This document shows, in pieces, positions 7,233-16,516 of a DNA stretch of 64,000 nucleotides (the stretch's first letter is position 1; each line of letters begins with the position of its first letter). Source of the stretch: an uncultured Chlorobiaceae bacterium (GTDB taxonomy: Bacteria; Bacteroidota; Chlorobiia; Chlorobiales; Chlorobiaceae). Made by a program: the position numbers and the translations under genes. The stretch is from the NCBI GenBank assembly GCA_903994455.1, contig CAJEXI010000001.1, positions 124,001-188,000 on the forward strand, in the 5' to 3' direction. The notes beneath the pieces are model-generated. The model saw nothing but the letters and a program-made list of their open reading frames with translations, ran no database searches and had not been told where the DNA came from.

Positions 7233-7540
7233 GGTGGACTCCTCAGGCAGCAGATGATTTGGAAGCGATTGCAAATTTTATTGCTGTGGATTCCGCACAC
7301 TATGCCAGGCTATTTGCAACAGATGTGCTGTCAGCCGTTGATCGTCTAACAGATTTCCCTTATTCCGGTAGATCATTACCCGAATTGAACGATCCTGCCA
7401 TTCGAGAAATTCTTTTTGGGAGCTATCACATGGTATACAGAGTGAAAAGCAATATGGTAGAGCTTTTAACGGTCTATCACGGTTCACAACTGCTTGGCCC
7501 CTCAAGGCTAACCATTGATGACTCAATCTCCCTCAAATAA
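7220..7540 (+). CDS. ParE/RelE family toxin
   Basis: The 106-residue protein begins MVEIRWTPQAADDLEAIANF, the classic ParE N-terminus, and continues with FPYSGRSLPELNDPAIREIL and YHMVYRVKSNMVELLTVYHG. The ParE family attacks DNA gyrase, but close RelE relatives cleave mRNA, so the target is uncertain. The start overlaps the upstream antitoxin. The gene looks complete. Confidence 0.9.
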   Translation: MVEIRWTPQAADDLEAIANFIAVDSAHYARLFATDVLSAVDRLTDFPYSGRSLPELNDPAIREILFGSYHMVYRVKSNMVELLTVYHGSQLLGPSRLTIDDSISLK

Positions 7541-7612
7541 TCCAAATCATTCATTGTGCTCAGCTTTTGGTTGTAAAAACCCCTCCCACATAACTCGTAT
7601 TACATCAAAAGG

Positions 7613-7735
7613 TTATCTCCTGCCCAGCACCCCCAGAATCTCCTGAAAGCTTGCCAGCCCGGCTTCGAGGTTTTCGATGATCTCTCCGGCCAGTAAATCC
7701 GGTTTGGAAAGGTTGTCTATGTTGGGAGTCGCCAT
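7613..7735 (-). pseudogene. Possible C-terminal fragment of a restriction/methylase-type protein
   Basis: A 40-codon reverse frame encodes SKPDLLAGEIIENLEAGLASF then QEILGVLG. This amphipathic tail looks like the end of an HsdM or similar protein, and it stops cleanly at TAA. It begins inside repeat R2 and has no ribosome site, so I treat it as a remnant of a larger reverse-strand gene. The family assignment is weak. Confidence 0.3.
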
Positions 7736-7815
7736 ACTATTCCCAAACGCAGTAATATTTTTTGTTATCTTCTTTGAGGGTCTTCAGAAGTAACTGTTTG
7801 TCTCTCATTGAATTA
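7726..7815 (+). repeat. Direct repeat R2, right copy
   Basis: GGAGTCGCC...TTCCCAAACGCAGTAATATTTTTT...TCTCTCATTGAATT matches the blocks at 3697-3772, with about 15 bases more in the middle. It ends 5 bases before the start codon of the giant helicase gene, so it forms that gene's leader. Confidence 0.7.
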
Positions 7816-7820
7816 TACTT

Positions 7821-10800
7821 ATGGGCAAAGAATTTCTCGGAAAATTGGAAGCAAGCCGAAAAGAGTTGCTGGATTTGGGTTTGCGTAACCCATTAATCAG
7901 TCACTCGCAACGGGCGAAGCAAGTTAAAGTTGTCGATGAAATTACTTCAGAAATTTATCGAATGCTGGTGCTTGAAAATCGAGCAATGAGCTTTGAAGCC
8001 GTATCAGTATCTGATGAGGATCTTGGTGCACATGCGGAAGAAGTTATAACTCCATATACTGCGGGTCAGAAAAAGTTGCTGACCCAGCCGAATGAAGATC
8101 CCGATGAGTATCAATTTGCGGCTCGGCATATCGACAGAAAGCTTCAGAGCAATTTGTCGTCAGAAAAATTACAGACTAGGTTGCTTTCCATTCATAACGA
8201 TGCACGCTCATATCTTGAAGAACAGGGCGTTAATATATTGTTTCTTGTTCTTGGTTTTGTGCATTGGTATGAAGCCGATGTTTCCAATGAAGCGCGACGT
8301 GCCCCTTTACTCTTGATTCCTGTAGAGCTCAAACGTGCAAGTGCACAAGAGCGTTTTCAACTTCATTACACAGGAGAAGAAATTGGTGATAACCTCTCAT
8401 TGATTGAGAAGTTAAGGGGTGAATTCAATATCATCCTGCCGAAGATTGCTGACACTGAAGAATTCGATATTCAAGCTTATTATAACTCTATCGAGCAGTC
8501 TGTCAGAAGTGTAAAACGATGGAAGGTGGTACCCAACGATATAACATTGGGTTTTTTCTCCTTTGGCAAATTTCTTATGTACAAAGACCTTGATCCAGAG
8601 GCTTGGCCAGAGGAGAGCAAAGGGACTGGATTTTCTATTATTGAGTCTTTGCTGACAGATGGTTTTCGTGAGCAAGAGAGTGCCTATGGAGATGAAACTC
8701 ACATTGATGAGGTTATCTCGCCAGCAGATGTACATCAGGTCAAAGATGCTGACAGTACACAAATTTTAGCCATTCTTGATGTCAATTCTGGACGCAATCT
8801 TGTTCTACAGGGGCCTCCAGGCACCGGTAAATCTCAGACCATTACAAATATTATCGCCGAATGTATAGGCCAAGGCAAGAAAGTGCTTTTTGTGTCCGAA
8901 AAAATGGCGGCACTTGATGTGGTAAAACGCCGGTTGGATGAAGTCGGACTGGGCGATGCTGTAATTGAATTGCATAGCCACAAAACAAATAAAAAAAATG
9001 TATTAGCAGAAATTGACCGGACGTTGCATCAAGGGAAACCAGTTGTGGAGAATCCGGTTGAAGATATTGCGACTCTCACAAAATTAAGGGATGAACTCAA
9101 TTCGTATTGTGCCGCAGTTAATAAGCCAGTGGGCAAAGCGCAAATCAGCTTTATCAATGCATTAGGATTGGCTTTAAAAAACCAGCCAGCTAATCTTGAT
9201 GTACCATTGTTTGATTTTCAGCCGATGCAGGAGTGGTCTGGATCAGATTATCGGGTAGCAAGGTTGAAGGTTGAGGTACTTGATCGTTACCTGAGTGAAG
9301 CAGGAGCGCCGATACATAATCCATTCAGACTGAGTGGTTTGACCGAAATTGTGCCGTCACAGCAACAGAAATTGGTGAAAGTACTTGATGATGCAAAGAT
9401 TGATACTGAAGCGCTCTTATCATCATCCGTCGATTTGGCAAAAGCTATGGGACTTCCAGAGCCAGCCCAAAGAGCAGAGATCGGGATTATCTGTAAGGCT
9501 GCTCGTCGTGCCATGGATGCTCCGCACATCGAAGGCTTGTTGCTTACCTCTGGTGAATGGCAGGTAAAACGCGATGATATTTCAGCTCTTATTGTTGCCG
9601 GGAAGGCATTGAGTCTTGCACACGCAAGATATGATGATTGGTTGATTGATGATGCTTGGACTCAGGATTTTGTAGAGCTAAGGCAGCTTTTTGTAAACAA
9701 GGGCAAAAGCTGGTTGCGAGTCTTTTCAAGTGATTTTCGCCAAGCCAGGCAGAAACTTCAGGGGTATTGCCGAAAACCACTCCCCAAAGATGTCACTGAA
9801 ACGCTCCGAATGATTGATACTATTCTTGACAGCAAGAAGAATCAACAAGTGTTTTTGGAACAAGCAGATTTGGGTGCAGCGTTATTTGGAGCCCAGTGGA
9901 AAAAAGAAGATTCAGACTGGGAAGTTTTGGAAAAACTTACAGAATGGGTAGTTGCTCTTTACCGTGATATGGGCAATGGTCTTGTTCCCGAAGGTATCGT
10001 CAATTTTTTGTCTGGTTCACCAAAAGTTGATGTTCTAAAAGAGATGGTCGTTGCCGTAGAATCAAATATTGACAGGTATGAGCAAAGTATAGCTGTTGTT
10101 GAGAATGTGCTTCAGCTCAAGCTTGGCCATGAAGAAAAGATCCATTGGCATCTCACATTGGAACAGCAGGGGGCCTCTCTGTGTCATTGGTTAAAAAATG
10201 TTGATCGCTTGCCTTATCTTATCCGATTCAATCAGATTGCTGATGAAATGACGACGATGGGTCTTGGTTTTATCGTTACGGCGGCAAGAGATTGGGGAGA
10301 TGGGGCAGGCACGCTGATCAAAATGTTTAATTACAGTTGGTATAATGGTTTGGTTGAAAAAGCCTATGTTGACGAACCCAGCATTAAATTGTTTGATCGC
10401 ATACAGCACACTCATGTCCAGGCTGAATTTATCCGGTTGGACCATCTTCTCTTCCGTCACAATCAGGCTCGACTAGCTCACTTACACTGGAAATCGCTTC
10501 CAATGCTGGAGAGTGGTGGTGAACTTCAGATTATCAGCAGTGAAATCAATAAAAAACGGCGGCATATGCCTATTCGAGTTTTAATGAGCAAGGCCGGTCG
10601 CGCTATTCAGGCAATCAAACCCGTCTTTATGATGAGTCCGATGTCTATAGCCACATATATCCCACCAGGCTCGGTAGAATTTGATCTGGTAGTTTTCGAT
10701 GAAGCCAGCCAAGTCAAGCCGGTTGATGCATTTGGTGCCATCATGCGTGGAAAGCAGTCTGTCGTTGTCGGTGATAGTAAACAGCTTCCCCCTACCAGCT

Positions 10801-12548
10801 TTTTTGATAGTTTGGTTGAGAGCGATGATGAGGACGATTTCGACAACATTGGCGATACAGAAAGTATTCTCAGTTTATTTCTTGGGAAGGGAGCACCAGA
10901 GCGGATGTTGCGTTGGCACTATCGTAGCCGCCATGATTCACTGATTGCGGTTTCAAACAATGAATTTTACGATAATCGGCTTGTCGTCTTCCCCAGTCCG
11001 GGATCTAATGAAACAGCTCGTGGTCTCCGATTCCATCATCTTCCGAATACAGCCTATGACAGGGGGAAAACCCGATCTAACCCGGATGAGGCGAAGGCTG
11101 TGGCAAAAGCCGTTTTTGAGCATGCAAAATCCTATCCGGAACTGACGCTTGGTGTGGTTGCTTTCAGTACTGCGCAGCGAGATGCTATTGAACTTCAGCT
11201 TGAACTTTTGAGGAGAGTTGATTCGAGTTGTGAGTTCTTTTTCAACGAACATCAGCGAGAACCTTTCTTTATCAAAAATCTTGAAAATGTCCAGGGAGAT
11301 GAGCGTGATGTTATCTTTATAAGTATAGGATACGGTAAAACGGCTGAAGGATATATGGCTATGAATTTTGGTCCATTGAATCGTGACGGTGGAGAGAGAC
11401 GGCTGAATGTTCTGATTTCAAGAGCTCGACTTGCTATGGATGTGTTCTCTAATTTTACTGCTCATGATATTGACCTTGCCAGGACTACTGCTCGCGGGGC
11501 GGTTGCGTTAAAGAATTTTTTGGCGTTTGCTCAATCAGGCATTCTTTCACAGCCCTATAGCACAGGTAAAGAGCCTGATTCTCCTTTTGAGGAACAGGTT
11601 ATCAAGGCGTTAACCCAAAACGGCATTGACATTGAGCCTCAGGTCGGGAGCGCAGGGTTCTTTATTGATATTGCTGTAAAGGCCAAAGATAAACCGGGTC
11701 AATATATTCTTGGTATAGAATGCGATGGTGCGACATACCACAGTTCCCGTTCTGCAAGGGATCGTGACCGGTTACGTCAGGAAGTTTTACAGGGTCTTGG
11801 TTGGCAGTTGCACCGTATCTGGAGTACGGATTGGTATCGTACTCCAAAGGATGAATTGGTTCGAGCCTTGAATGCCATTGAGAAGGCGGAGTACAACTAT
11901 AAAAACGGGCAGGAATTTTTTTCTTCTAAAATGACATCGACTGAAAAAGATCTGCATATCGTTCGCGAAGAAGTTCGTAACAGTGAGCATATATCTCACT
12001 CCATATCCGTTCCTTACAGAAGAGCGCAACCACAAATACGTTTATTTGACAAAGAACTTCACGAATGTACTCCAGAGGAGTTGTTGCCCTATGTTTGCGA
12101 AGTCATTCAGATTGAGTCGCCTATTCATATAACCGAGTTAACTCGATGTATTACTGAAGGGGCATGCCTTAAACGTTCCGGGGTCAGAATACAGGGAGTC
12201 GTTCTGACATCGATAATTTATGGCGTGCAAAAGAATAAAATTGTGAAAAAGGGAGACTTTTGTTGGCACCCGGAAATGAGTGTACCTGTTGTCCGTGATC
12301 GATCAGAGCTTGATGCGTCCTCAAAAAAGTCAGAGTTAGTAGCTCCTGAAGAGATCAGTTTGGCTATTCTTCAACAAGTAAAAAGAGGGTTTTCGCTTTC
12401 TGTCGATGATGCGGTTATAAACGCAGCACGCCTGCTTGGGTTTCAACGCGTAACAGCGCAGGCAAAATACTTGTTTGAGCTTCAACTTGATGGGTTGATT
12501 AAATCTGAGATTCTGTTATTGCGCAATGGTTTTTTATCGGTGGTATAG
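7821..12548 (+). CDS. DUF4011 / superfamily I helicase / MTES_1575-type REase / DUF3320 protein
   Basis: The 1575-residue protein has four recognisable regions. The N-terminal ~300 residues match DUF4011 (LLDLGLRNPLISH near residue 17). An SF1 (UPF1/DNA2-like) helicase has its P-loop in LQGPPGTGKSQT at about 328-339, its Walker B in VVFDEASQVKP at about 955 and QGDERDVIFISIGY near 1157. A Vsr-like endonuclease domain (PF18741 type) contains FFIDIAV and LGIECDGATYH near 1297. A C-terminal DUF3320 follows (SVDDAVINAARLLGFQRVT). Such proteins are typical of defence islands and are predicted to act alone as ATP-driven DNA nucleases. Motifs look intact. The ribosome site is weak, so the exact start is uncertain. 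Confidence 0.85.
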   Translation: MGKEFLGKLEASRKELLDLGLRNPLISHSQRAKQVKVVDEITSEIYRMLVLENRAMSFEAVSVSDEDLGAHAEEVITPYTAGQKKLLTQPNEDPDEYQFAARHIDRKLQSNLSSEKLQTRLLSIHNDARSYLEEQGVNILFLVLGFVHWYEADVSNEARRAPLLLIPVELKRASAQERFQLHYTGEEIGDNLSLIEKLRGEFNIILPKIADTEEFDIQAYYNSIEQSVRSVKRWKVVPNDITLGFFSFGKFLMYKDLDPEAWPEESKGTGFSIIESLLTDGFREQESAYGDETHIDEVISPADVHQVKDADSTQILAILDVNSGRNLVLQGPPGTGKSQTITNIIAECIGQGKKVLFVSEKMAALDVVKRRLDEVGLGDAVIELHSHKTNKKNVLAEIDRTLHQGKPVVENPVEDIATLTKLRDELNSYCAAVNKPVGKAQISFINALGLALKNQPANLDVPLFDFQPMQEWSGSDYRVARLKVEVLDRYLSEAGAPIHNPFRLSGLTEIVPSQQQKLVKVLDDAKIDTEALLSSSVDLAKAMGLPEPAQRAEIGIICKAARRAMDAPHIEGLLLTSGEWQVKRDDISALIVAGKALSLAHARYDDWLIDDAWTQDFVELRQLFVNKGKSWLRVFSSDFRQARQKLQGYCRKPLPKDVTETLRMIDTILDSKKNQQVFLEQADLGAALFGAQWKKEDSDWEVLEKLTEWVVALYRDMGNGLVPEGIVNFLSGSPKVDVLKEMVVAVESNIDRYEQSIAVVENVLQLKLGHEEKIHWHLTLEQQGASLCHWLKNVDRLPYLIRFNQIADEMTTMGLGFIVTAARDWGDGAGTLIKMFNYSWYNGLVEKAYVDEPSIKLFDRIQHTHVQAEFIRLDHLLFRHNQARLAHLHWKSLPMLESGGELQIISSEINKKRRHMPIRVLMSKAGRAIQAIKPVFMMSPMSIATYIPPGSVEFDLVVFDEASQVKPVDAFGAIMRGKQSVVVGDSKQLPPTSFFDSLVESDDEDDFDNIGDTESILSLFLGKGAPERMLRWHYRSRHDSLIAVSNNEFYDNRLVVFPSPGSNETARGLRFHHLPNTAYDRGKTRSNPDEAKAVAKAVFEHAKSYPELTLGVVAFSTAQRDAIELQLELLRRVDSSCEFFFNEHQREPFFIKNLENVQGDERDVIFISIGYGKTAEGYMAMNFGPLNRDGGERRLNVLISRARLAMDVFSNFTAHDIDLARTTARGAVALKNFLAFAQSGILSQPYSTGKEPDSPFEEQVIKALTQNGIDIEPQVGSAGFFIDIAVKAKDKPGQYILGIECDGATYHSSRSARDRDRLRQEVLQGLGWQLHRIWSTDWYRTPKDELVRALNAIEKAEYNYKNGQEFFSSKMTSTEKDLHIVREEVRNSEHISHSISVPYRRAQPQIRLFDKELHECTPEELLPYVCEVIQIESPIHITELTRCITEGACLKRSGVRIQGVVLTSIIYGVQKNKIVKKGDFCWHPEMSVPVVRDRSELDASSKKSELVAPEEISLAILQQVKRGFSLSVDDAVINAARLLGFQRVTAQAKYLFELQLDGLIKSEILLLRNGFLSVV

Positions 12549-12550
12549 CG

Positions 12551-12673
12551 CTTGCCAACAGCGAAATGAAACTGGTGCAAGTGTGGATTGAGATCTATAA
12601 ATAAGATTTGATGGCGGTCTGGAAGCTGGCCGTTGCCGAGGAGCTAGTTTTTAAGATTAAACTGTTAACATAA
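12551..12673 (+). pseudogene. DUF4160 C-terminal fragment
   Basis: Three bases after the helicase stop, the DNA reads LANSEMKLVQVWIEIYK, then a TAA, then DLMAVWKLAVAEELVFKIK. This matches the end of DUF4160 proteins (…L..W.E.....L...W..A). These small proteins usually pair with DUF2442 in TA-like loci. There is no start and there is an internal stop, so it is a remnant left by insertion of the helicase gene or by deletion. Confidence 0.6.
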
Positions 12674-12765
12674 AAGTCAAGGAAATATGACTGGTACGAG
12701 AGAAGAAATCTAACACAAACCGAAAGTCCTTCTTGACAAGCGAGATAACTTGGTTCCTTTCATAA

Positions 12766-12806
12766 TCAACAACAATAACTATGTTGAGCAATCTGAATAT
12801 ACTATT
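12766..12806 (+). repeat. Copy of the UPF0175 gene start (second copy 19231-19275)
   Basis: AACAATAACTATGTTGAGCA followed by ATC(T/C)GAATATACT occurs here and at the start of the intact UPF0175 gene at 19251. Here only the leader and first ~8 codons (MLSNLNIL) remain, and they abut the 3' end of the HsdS fragment on the opposite strand. It marks an ancient deletion joint. Confidence 0.75.
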
Positions 12807-13204
12807 GGATAGCTGCGTAAAACGTCACCAGAAATAGCCCTGAATGTAGTGCCAGTTCCTTTCTCGTCAAGCTTTTTTTCAATGAGGCGTAAATAATAAA
12901 ACAGAAACTTGTAGCAATGAATGTATCGAAGAGCGGCGAGACCCCGGCCTTTACAGCATTTCTGATCAGCAATATTGGTCGTGCCAACCGGGGCTCTGAC
13001 TGAAAGCAAAATATCGTTGGCCTCTGCTATTTTTGTTGGAGCTGTACACCATTTTACCGTGACCGGATGCAGCTCGGTAAATTCTGCTTTTCCCTGAAAA
13101 AAAGGTAATCCTTCTTGTTTGCTGTTATATGCTGACGAAGGCGGGGATTGCTCCATGATGATCGTGCAAATGTCATCCAAACAAGCTTCTACATAAGCTT
13201 TCAT
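12779..13204 (-). pseudogene. hsdS: HsdS (type I specificity subunit) fragment
   Basis: The 141-residue frame begins like a specificity-subunit target recognition domain (LDDICTIIMEQSPPSSAYN). It has the hallmark block ANDILLSVRAPVGTTNIADQ and GRGLAALRY, and ends at GTGTTFRAISGDVLRSYPI. An intact HsdS is ~400 residues with two such domains, so this is only the first half. It ends where the UPF0175-start repeat begins. No hsdM or hsdR is adjacent. A half-HsdS could in principle dimerise, but without partners it is probably dead. Confidence 0.75.
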
Positions 13205-13500
13205 TACAAACTACGTTCATTACTGATCCACAGACAATTCCTGCATACGTCAGAAACCTTGTTGCATCCCGTTACCGGGTTCCAGGTCATCTCCGTCCAT
13301 TCTATGTGTGACTGTGACATTGTTGTGATGCGTTATTCTGTGGTCATGACAAATCGATAATGAAACGTGTCATGACATCAGTGAAGCCAGATTCCTCCAA
13401 AATACCCACACCACAATCGGAACTAAACCATCAAAGACTCTCCAGTGGAAGGATTGATCATGCTCTTTTCCGCAGCACAATGGCGAGCGGGTAAGGCACT
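13205..13500. other. Intergenic region, no gene seen
   Basis: About 300 bases between the HsdS fragment and the small gene at 13501 show no convincing coding sequence on either strand. Short frames ending just upstream of the HsdS start could be the end of a lost hsdM, but the residues are too few to tell. Confidence 0.35.
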
Positions 13501-13740
13501 TTAAAAGTTGCGCTTCATTTTTTTAGCGACATCCCGCTCAAAATCAGCAGTGGTGAAGGCTTTATATTGCTGTCGTTTAATTAAGCCACGGGCCTCAAGA
13601 TCGGCGATCTTCTCCATAACCGCTCCCAAATGAATGGTTCGAGCTGGTGATGTCGAATGGTTCGCGTCCTTGATAATCTCCGAAACCTTCTGCGCCATAT
13701 CAGAAGTAGTTTCTGTTGTGCAAAAATGATTGGATGCCAT
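13501..13740 (-). CDS. Small protein paired with SDH-type protease
   Basis: The 79-residue protein starts 43 bases after the protease gene on the same strand. It is helical and charged (EKIADLEARGLIKRQQYKAF, ADFERDVAKKMKRNF), with a central segment resembling a short helix-turn-helix. I do not recognise the family. The tight spacing suggests a two-gene unit with the protease, perhaps as substrate, adaptor or regulator (inference). Confidence 0.6.
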   Translation of the reverse strand: MASNHFCTTETTSDMAQKVSEIIKDANHSTSPARTIHLGAVMEKIADLEARGLIKRQQYKAFTTADFERDVAKKMKRNF

Positions 13741-13782
13741 GGCGATGAATGTAATCGGTTAAAAATTCGGAGTAAGAATGTA

Positions 13783-14577
13783 TTATTTGCGAAAGTCCGT
13801 ATCGCAGGAATAATCTTCAATCCTTAATTTAAGATAATTCTGTAATGTATTCACGCCTATTTTTCTGCCGTGAGAGTGCCATATTTTATTATCAGACAGC
13901 AGTATTGCTATCCATTCTGCTCTTGCTCTTTTTTCCTCTATGGTGACCGGTTGCCCAAGTTTTTCTGGATTGCTCTTATGTTGTGTCCAGTTACAAAACT
14001 TGTACTTAACCAGCCATTCCTTGAGCAGTGTTATGGTGAGGTTCTTTGCCTGTTCATATAGACTAAGCATCGCCAAATCAAGGTTTTGTAATATCAAAAG
14101 CTCAGCTTCAGTCAGTGAGCCAAGACTTGATTTCTGGATCATTTTATCTACCTGATCAAGATAGCCTAACGCAGGAACCCACTCTTTTCCATTATAAACT
14201 TGCGGATCAATTGGGCCTAACGACGAGGTATAGTCCATGAATATCTTGTCGCCTGACAGAGCGAAAATCGTTCCTGCCGACATGGCCTCATCGGGGATGA
14301 TAAAATATACCTCGTTGTAGTGATAACGAATAATGTCCACCAGCTTCTCAACAGTTTCAGCGCTGCCTCCCGGCGAGTTGATAACAATGGCAAGCCTCTC
14401 TCTGCCGTAGCCATCGGCTTTCAAAGCCTCAATAAAGTCGCAAAAAATTTTTTCAAGTGAAGGGTAAATTGGCCCGTAAAAAAAAGCAGCATCAGCATCC
14501 AGGTGCTCCTCAAGAGCGACTATTCCCTCTCTCGCTATCTGACGTACTTTATCGTCGAACTCTTTTAAAATTTGCAT
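13783..14577 (-). CDS. SDH family Clp-fold serine protease
   Basis: The protein (264 aa from the ATG at 14577) belongs to the serine dehydrogenase proteinase family (PF01972), membraneless relatives of ClpP and SppA. The oxyanion/substrate segment INSPGGSAETVEKLV is at about 67-81. The catalytic serine lies in PDEAMSAGTIFALSGD (Ser100), followed by DYTSSLGPIDPQV, all typical. An upstream in-frame ATG at 14640 would add 21 residues without similarity, so the shorter start is preferred. Relatives are frequent in genomic islands. With the small downstream gene it may form a two-component defence or stress module. Confidence 0.85.
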   Translation of the reverse strand: MQILKEFDDKVRQIAREGIVALEEHLDADAAFFYGPIYPSLEKIFCDFIEALKADGYGRERLAIVINSPGGSAETVEKLVDIIRYHYNEVYFIIPDEAMSAGTIFALSGDKIFMDYTSSLGPIDPQVYNGKEWVPALGYLDQVDKMIQKSSLGSLTEAELLILQNLDLAMLSLYEQAKNLTITLLKEWLVKYKFCNWTQHKSNPEKLGQPVTIEEKRARAEWIAILLSDNKIWHSHGRKIGVNTLQNYLKLRIEDYSCDTDFRK

Positions 14578-14639
14578 GGCTTCAGTTTTAAAAACGACAA
14601 AAGATATTGTGTAATTTACAAGTATTTGTCGCAATTTCA

Positions 14640-14760
14640 AACCGTCAACACCACATTCAATTCATCAATAACCCCCCACATTCTTTCCACGAAAAGCTAC
14701 AACATTTTGCCTCTGCCGCCATGCGCAACCAACGGACTTGTGGCCCGAGGTCATCAGTCT
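14640..14760 (-). pseudogene. Decayed 3' end of a gene (DELN tail), copy 1
   Basis: Read on the minus strand, the frame gives GKML-stop-LFVERMWGVIDELNVVLTV-stop. Copy 2 at 19548-19630 reads KMWQLFGERMGAIIDELNEV then LTA-stop. The two are clearly the same C-terminus, probably from a large restriction or helicase protein, and copy 1 is more mutated. Both lie at junctions between unrelated accessory genes. Confidence 0.65.
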
Positions 14761-14794
14761 CAATATGGATGCTGGAGGCAATGTGCTGTTTTCC

Positions 14795-16516
14795 TCAAAA
14801 CCGAAACCCAAACAGCCCACCATCATCCTGCGCGTCAGTGAGCACAACCGGAAGTGTATGGTTATGAATATTGAATCCAGGCGTTGTCTCCTTGAATGCG
14901 TCGTCTTCGTTCATGGTAACAATGTATTGGAATCCAAGCTCTTCAGCCGTTTCTGCTCCAACTTTGAGCGCACTTGCAATCTGGCGACCATCGACACCGT
15001 CAAAAAGGTGGCTGTCGTGAACGAGAAAGCCGGGGCCTATACCTCGCTTGGCACAAAGCCGCATAAGCATCATGTCAAAACAGAATATCTGCATATTTTT
15101 TATTCCCTTGCTGCGAGAGCCTTGCATGGGGAACTGGAATTGAGGGCCGTTGGATGTTTCATCCACAGTCATGCTCCCTGCTGATTCGTAAAGGCGTTTT
15201 GAGGTCTCCTCGAAGGCCAGAATGGCATTGGAGAGACGTTCTTTTTGCTCTGAAAAATCCCCGCGGAGACGGAGGGTAAGACGATTGCGTTCAATATCAA
15301 GCTCGTTTTTTGTGCCTTCCAGTTGCTCGGCAGCGGAGAAGCGCTGGCGTAGTGATTCAACTTCAACCTCTTTGCGGCCAGTTTCCGACTGAAGCTTGGC
15401 AAACTGGTCGAGGGCACCATGACTTTTCAGGAGATTCATAACCATGGAACGGCGTTCGTCGAGCTGTTGTTTTTCCTGATCCCGTGCAAGAATGCGCTGC
15501 CTGGCAGAATCAAGTTCACCGGAGAGGTAGTCGCGACGGTTGCGAATGACGGATTCGTGGAAGAGTCGTACCTCATCGTAGCGCTTGACAGCAAATCCTG
15601 GTAGTGCGATGCCCGCCTCGGCATAGATGCTCTCCAGTTCACCAACTGGTGGTGGAGATTCTGAATGCATCGCGCTCTACAAATCATGGATAGAACCTGT
15701 ATCAATGACATTGGCGTTTGACAGATCGCTGATCTGATGGGTGAGTTGGTCAGCTTCCAGTTCAAGTTCGGAGTATTGAGGCAGAACACGGAAGGCCGCC
15801 AATTGGGACTGCATCTCTTTGAGACGAGCCTCGGCAATGGTTACTTGAGTACGCAGGTCGGAGCTTTTTCCGATGATGCTGCCAAATGCCCCGCTTCCGG
15901 CGGTATTTTTGAGTTCCCGTAATGTTTTTTCGCGGTCACGAATTCTCTGCCATTCGTTGGCAATTTGCCAATCAAGACCCAGAAGATAGAGTAATGCAAC
16001 CTGTATGTCACTCTCTTGCTGATCAGTGGCTTGTTTTTCCGGAGTTGTGAAGGCACCGCTTCGTTGCCGACGAATGAAATAGGTAAAAAGTGAACGAAAG
16101 GTTGGTTTGCGGCCCTCAATATCTGGAAGCTTATGCAACTCAAACATTTTTTCACCAAGCAATGTCGTCCACTCAGTGTTGCTCAGGGCGCTCTTATTGT
16201 TCAGAACATTTTCGCCTTCAAGGTAAATTTGTAACCATTTTTTTCCGGTACGTTCAGTAGTGATTTTTTCATTGCCGAGATCAAGAGTGATTCCGAAGTT
16301 TTCATTGACAAGAGCTTCAGAACGAAAAAGGGAGTCTCGTCCTGCCTTTGCGCCGGAAAGAAAATCGATGATTTCCACAAGGCTGCTCTTGCCTGCCCTG
16401 TTTCTGGTTTGCTTGTCTGTGGCTCCAGCTTCCTTTTTGGCGATGAGAACATTCAGCCCTTCATGAAACTCAAGCTCCTTGAAGCTGGGCAAGCTGCTGT
16501 ACATACGGTAAATCAT
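14795..16516 (-). pseudogene. ABC-3C system ATPase (DUF2326, SMC-like), interrupted by an in-frame TAG
   Basis: The N-terminal part (279 codons) has an SMC/RecN-type P-loop in NRAGKSSLVEIIDFLSG (Lys about 43) and coiled-coil segments. The C-terminal part (from 15670) is in the same frame and has more coiled coil (SLRQRFSAAEQLEGTKNELD). It then has the DUF2326 motor end GFLVHDSHLFDGVDGRQIAS (Walker B/D-loop). A single TAG at 15677-15679 separates them (IHDL-stop-SAMHSESPPPV). Together they would make a normal ~570-residue ABC-three-component ATPase. The gene begins 4 bases inside the middle-component gene, as expected for this operon type. Confidence 0.8.
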
